Of a stretch of 64,000 nucleotides of DNA, positions 60,711-64,000 are shown one piece after another. The DNA lies in assembly GCA_018267615.1 (NCBI GenBank), contig JAFDYD010000010.1, forward strand, positions 77,400 through 141,399, in the 5' to 3' direction. The DNA comes from Bacteroidota bacterium (GTDB lineage Bacteria > Bacteroidota > Bacteroidia > Chitinophagales > Chitinophagaceae). Position 1 is the stretch's first letter, and each line of letters begins with the position of its first letter. The notes under the pieces were generated by a model that did no database searches, was not told the origin of the DNA, and saw only the letters and a program-made list of their open reading frames with translations. Made by a program: the position numbers and the translations under genes.

Positions 60711-61912
60711 TAAAAATAAGATCATATAATTTTTTATTATTGATATTGCTGGCTTCGCTTGCAGGATGTAACCAGGGCAGCAAGACTATGAATAAAAGAG
60801 TCAGCCTCTGGCGTAAGGATAAAATTCCTTACGGAACTTATGTCGCGTATGAAAACATGAAGTATGTTTTTCCAAACGCATATATCAGTATCAATACGAG
60901 TTCTCCAACCACTTTTAACTATAATTATGTTGCATCCAGTGAACGAAGTAACAAAAGGAGAAAAGCGTATGTCGTCATTTCGCCGAGAGTAATACCGGAT
61001 AAATTTGAGATCAATGCGCTTATGAATTTTGTCGGTGATGGTAACCAGGTTTTTATTTCCGCTTTTTATATTGGAGATTCTCTTCTATCATTTCTAAAAA
61101 TAAAAACGAAAGACAGTTATGATCCTTTCGATGTAAAAGATACCCTTGGTGTCAGCGTATATCATCCCTTGACCTACGATTCTTTGCTCTTTAAATACCC
61201 GGGTTTTGCGATCGATAGCTATGTGAGTTCAATGGATTCGCAATACACCACCATATTGGGCCGCGATATGCAGGGGAGGGCGAATTTTGTAAAGCTGGGT
61301 TATAAAGGCGGTGGCGCCATCTATCTTCATTTCGTACCATTGGCGTTCAGCAATTTTTTCTTGCTGCACAAGGAGAACAAAGCTTACTACGATAATGTTT
61401 TTTCATACCTGCCCACATCGGTAACAGAAGTAAAATGGGACGACTATTTCAGGTATTCAAGAAGAAACTCATTCTCTTCCCTACAATATATTTTTGGAAA
61501 CCGGTCCCTGCGATGGGCCTTCTGGTTGATACTGTTATTATTTGCGCTTATTTATTTGTTCGAATCCAAGCGCAGGCAAAAGTTAATACCGATATTGCAA
61601 CCGCTGAATAATAGTTCTCTTGATTTTGTAAAAACAATCGGCAGACTTTATTACCAGCAGAAGGACAATGGCAACCTGGTGGCAAAAATGATTACACATT
61701 TTTTGGATCACGTGCGTGTAAAATTCAATCTCGCCACTTCGGTGTTGGATGATGATTTTGTCGATCGCCTGGCTTATAAAAGTGGCTATGACAAGACAGA
61801 AATGAAAACCTTGATGGACGAGATAAAAATTTATCAGCAGAATCCTTTCTGTTCAGATGAAGAGTTGCTGAACCTGAACAAAAAAATGGAAGCGTTTTAT
61901 AAACAAGCATAA
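60707..61912 (+). CDS. DUF4350-like lipoprotein/membrane protein
   Basis: 401 residues from a TTG start that overlaps the previous stop (TTGA). Signal with lipobox-like LASLAGC near residue 20. An extracytoplasmic domain with VVISPRVIPDKFEINALMNFVGDGNQVFISAF follows, a membrane helix near LRWAFWLILLLFALIYLFESKRR, then a cytoplasmic helical domain. The layout matches DUF4350 proteins of the MoxR operon. Function unknown; probably works with MoxR and DUF58 proteins in envelope-linked chaperone activity. Confidence 0.8.
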   Translation: MIKIRSYNFLLLILLASLAGCNQGSKTMNKRVSLWRKDKIPYGTYVAYENMKYVFPNAYISINTSSPTTFNYNYVASSERSNKRRKAYVVISPRVIPDKFEINALMNFVGDGNQVFISAFYIGDSLLSFLKIKTKDSYDPFDVKDTLGVSVYHPLTYDSLLFKYPGFAIDSYVSSMDSQYTTILGRDMQGRANFVKLGYKGGGAIYLHFVPLAFSNFFLLHKENKAYYDNVFSYLPTSVTEVKWDDYFRYSRRNSFSSLQYIFGNRSLRWAFWLILLLFALIYLFESKRRQKLIPILQPLNNSSLDFVKTIGRLYYQQKDNGNLVAKMITHFLDHVRVKFNLATSVLDDDFVDRLAYKSGYDKTEMKTLMDEIKIYQQNPFCSDEELLNLNKKMEAFYKQA

Positions 61913-61918
61913 TAAATA

Positions 61919-62896
61919 ATGGAAGAGAATTTATTTCAACAGCGCACTGACCTGGAAGAATTGCAACAGGCGGTTCAATTGCTAAAACATGAAATCGGAA
62001 AAGTAATCGTCGGACAAGACCAGATGATCGAATTGCTACTGGCAGGAATTTTAGCCGACGGACATATCTTGATTGAAGGAGTACCCGGTGTTGCAAAAAC
62101 GCTTACGGCGAAATTACTCAGCAGATCTATTTCCGTTGGATTTTCCCGTATTCAATTTACGCCCGATCTGATGCCGAGTGATGTAACCGGCGTTTCCGTT
62201 TTCAATCCAAAGGAATTGGTATTTCAATTCAGACCCGGTCCTGTTTTCAGCAATATTGTCTTGATCGATGAGATCAATCGTGCTCCGGCGAAGACGCAGG
62301 CAGCGTTGTTTGAAGTAATGGAAGAAAGACAGATAACGGTCGATGGACAGATGATGCTTTTGCAAAATCCATTCATGGTAGTGGCTACGCAAAATCCCAT
62401 CGAGCAGGAAGGCACTTATCATTTACCTGAAGCACAGTTGGATCGTTTTTTATTTAAGATCAAAGTAAATTATCCAACGCCTGAGGAGGAATTCAAAATC
62501 GTATTCAATCATCATTCCATGAATACGGAGAGCATGATCGGACTGGTGCAACCCGTGTTACAGGCAAACCAAATCGAAAGTCTTCGCGATAAAGTGCGCA
62601 CGCTGCACGTGGAAGAAAAGCTAATACATTTTATCACAGCAATTGTAACGGGCACGCGCAATCACAAATCATTATACCTCGGCGCTTCTCCAAGAGCATC
62701 GATCGGAATTCTCAACGCATCAAAGGCATTGGCTGCAATGCGCGGAAGAGATTTTGTTTTGCCTGATGATATTATATATGTTACGCCGTCTGTGTTGAGA
62801 CATAGACTCGTATTGAGTCCTGAAAAAGAAATGGAAGGAGCAACCACGGATGATGTAATTAATGAAATTGTTTCCTCAATCGATATCCCGAGATAG
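61919..62896 (+). CDS. MoxR-family AAA+ ATPase
   Basis: 325 residues. Walker A GVPGVAKTLTAKLL near residue 56, Walker B VLIDEINRAPAKTQAALFEVMEERQIT, sensor 1 VVATQNPIEQEGTYHLPEAQLDRFLFKI and sensor 2 ASPRASIGILNASKALA. A chaperone-type ATPase that works with von Willebrand/DUF58 partner proteins in many bacteria. 6 bases after the DUF4350-type stop; separated from the DUF58 gene by a decayed palindrome. Confidence 0.94.
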   Translation: MEENLFQQRTDLEELQQAVQLLKHEIGKVIVGQDQMIELLLAGILADGHILIEGVPGVAKTLTAKLLSRSISVGFSRIQFTPDLMPSDVTGVSVFNPKELVFQFRPGPVFSNIVLIDEINRAPAKTQAALFEVMEERQITVDGQMMLLQNPFMVVATQNPIEQEGTYHLPEAQLDRFLFKIKVNYPTPEEEFKIVFNHHSMNTESMIGLVQPVLQANQIESLRDKVRTLHVEEKLIHFITAIVTGTRNHKSLYLGASPRASIGILNASKALAAMRGRDFVLPDDIIYVTPSVLRHRLVLSPEKEMEGATTDDVINEIVSSIDIPR

Positions 62897-62912
62897 AAAT
62901 AGGAAGCGATAA

Positions 62913-62991
62913 GAATATTTCTATGTGTACCTATGTTTCTATGTGCCTATGTGGTGAAAAAAAATTTACCAAACAGGCGCTTAGAAATATC
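62913..62991. repeat. Decayed 'TATGTG' palindrome inside the MoxR operon
   Basis: The left arm has four words (CTATGTGTAC, CTATGTTT, CTATGTGC, CTATGTGG). The reverse complement of the right arm keeps the ends (GATATTTCTA and GCCTGTTTGGTAAA) but lacks the middle words, so most of one arm has been lost. It interrupts an otherwise tightly packed operon. Confidence 0.78.
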
Positions 62992-63070
62992 AAACTGAAA
63001 CGCTGCCAATAATATTTAAGCTTTGAATAATATCAGCAACTGATCAGAAAAATAAATTTAACCGGAAATC

Positions 63071-64000
63071 TTGAAGCGTTTTTATCAATCACTTTTTTTT
63101 AGTCGCCGTTTCTACTGGATAATGGTTGGCATTATTATTCTTTTTATTATTTCGTACGGACTTCCTTTTCTTTTCAATATTGCACAACTGGTTTTTCTTT
63201 TTTTGGTGATGGTGGTAATACTTGATTACGTCATTCTTTTTTCTTCAAAAATGCCTTTAGATGTTAAAAGAGAAGTGGCGGAACAACTAAGCAATAGCGA
63301 TCATAACAATATTGGACTTCATATATCGAATAACTATCCTTTCCCCATTAAGTTGCGCATCATCGATGAACTTCCTCAACAATTCCAGTTGAGAAATTTC
63401 TTTTTGCCTGCTTCGATGAAAGCAAATGAAGATAAGGAGATCGTCTACCAGGTACGCCCAACCGAAAGAGGAGAATATTTGTTTCGGGATATCAATATTT
63501 ATATTAAAAGTCCTTTAGGATTGGTGGTCAGGAGAAAAATTATAGAGGCAGAAAAAAAAGTGAAAGTGCTGCCTTCCTTTTTCGCGTTGCGTAAATATGA
63601 ATTGCAGGCATATTCCAATCAACTCGCTGAAGCAGGCAATCGAAAAATCAGGAAGATAGGCCACAGCCTTGAGTTTGAGCAAATCAAAGAATATGTTTCC
63701 GGCGACGATATCCGCAGCCTCAATTGGAAAGCGACTGGCCGCAGGGGCGGCCAATTGATGGTAAACAATTACACGGATGAAAAAAGCCAGCAGGTATATT
63801 GTATTATCGACAAGGGGCGGGTTATGAAAATGCCATTTGATGGACTCACGCTTCTTGACTATGCGATCAATGCCACATTGATTTTATCAAAAGTAGCATT
63901 GGTAAAACAAGACAAAGCGGGGCTTGTCAGCTTCGCGGAAAATATCGGTGATTTTTTACCCGCCGATCACAAGGCGATCCAGATGAGTAATATTTTGCAG
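63071..64000 (+). CDS. DUF58-family protein, 3' end cut by window
   Basis: Open to the window end with 310 codons visible. The TTG at 63071 is the only sensible start before the two membrane helices (MVGIIILFIISYGLPFLF and LVFLFLVMVVILDYVILF). A beta-sandwich region follows, then the DUF58 signature FEQIKEYVSGDDIRSLNWKATGRRGGQLMVNNYTDEKSQQVYCIIDKGR, opening a von Willebrand-like domain. DUF58 proteins partner with MoxR ATPases. It is the fifth gene of the SpoIIM/DUF4129/DUF4350/MoxR cluster, with a decayed repeat between it and MoxR. Confidence 0.9.
   Translation, partial: MKRFYQSLFFSRRFYWIMVGIIILFIISYGLPFLFNIAQLVFLFLVMVVILDYVILFSSKMPLDVKREVAEQLSNSDHNNIGLHISNNYPFPIKLRIIDELPQQFQLRNFFLPASMKANEDKEIVYQVRPTERGEYLFRDINIYIKSPLGLVVRRKIIEAEKKVKVLPSFFALRKYELQAYSNQLAEAGNRKIRKIGHSLEFEQIKEYVSGDDIRSLNWKATGRRGGQLMVNNYTDEKSQQVYCIIDKGRVMKMPFDGLTLLDYAINATLILSKVALVKQDKAGLVSFAENIGDFLPADHKAIQMSNILQ

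Overview
The window reads as a chromosome segment of a Bacteroidota bacterium, most like the Chitinophagaceae. The reasons are AT-rich DNA, almost no Shine-Dalgarno sequences, TAnnTTTG-type -7 boxes, and family content: FHS sugar transporter with ROK kinase, paired M16 peptidases, DUF3857 transglutaminase-like proteins, PepSY-like periplasmic proteins, a ThuA/PQQ-dehydrogenase/cytochrome fusion, and the MoxR-DUF58 operon. No rRNA, tRNA, CRISPR array, phage or transposase gene was seen. Both ends cut a gene: an S41 peptidase at the left and a DUF58 protein at the right.

Layout. 1-10.5 kb: end of a tail-specific protease, an unknown exported protein, a HAD phosphatase, an AHSA1-like protein, small unknown proteins, a GMC dehydrogenase with its small exported partner, a TIM-barrel isomerase-like protein, a DHA2 drug exporter and a PepSY-like protein. 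11-28 kb: a double-length M16 peptidase, sugar uptake with phosphorylation (FHS + ROK), two DUF3857 proteins, an active/inactive M16 pair, the 1140-residue ThuA-PQQ-PKD-cytochrome c lipoprotein, and a membrane AraC-type regulator. 28-35 kb: an RND efflux operon (TolC, PepSY-like protein, adaptor, pump). 35.5-40.7 kb: a three-gene operon with a membrane class III nucleotide cyclase, an HD phosphodiesterase fused to a Pycsar-type (PycTM/DUF5706) membrane effector, and an exported protein with kinase-like motifs fused to an outer-membrane barrel. 41-57 kb: mostly housekeeping (glucosamine-6-P deaminase, DapD, threonylcarbamoyl-AMP synthase family, glycosyltransferase 9, CCA-adding enzyme, MiaA, beta-glucosidase, FadL-type porin, ProS). 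57-64 kb: DUF5362-like membrane proteins, an RDD protein, and the operon SpoIIM-like / DUF4129 / DUF4350 / MoxR / DUF58.

Two signals stand out. First, the cyclase operon looks like a Pycsar-like nucleotide-signalling system whose effector carries its own predicted phosphodiesterase. Its promoter region shares a spaced set of TTCGAA/CGAAC boxes with the promoter region of the neighbouring RND efflux operon, so the two operons are probably co-regulated. Second, nearly every transcription-unit boundary carries an inverted repeat whose arms are built from imperfect tandem copies of a 6-9 base 'word'. I call these iterated-word palindromes. At least 29 loci fall into about ten vocabularies. They overlap stop codons, occur in divergent as well as convergent gaps, and in two places show loss of words from one arm only.

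All functional assignments come from reading the protein sequences against remembered family features. No database search or folding program was run.
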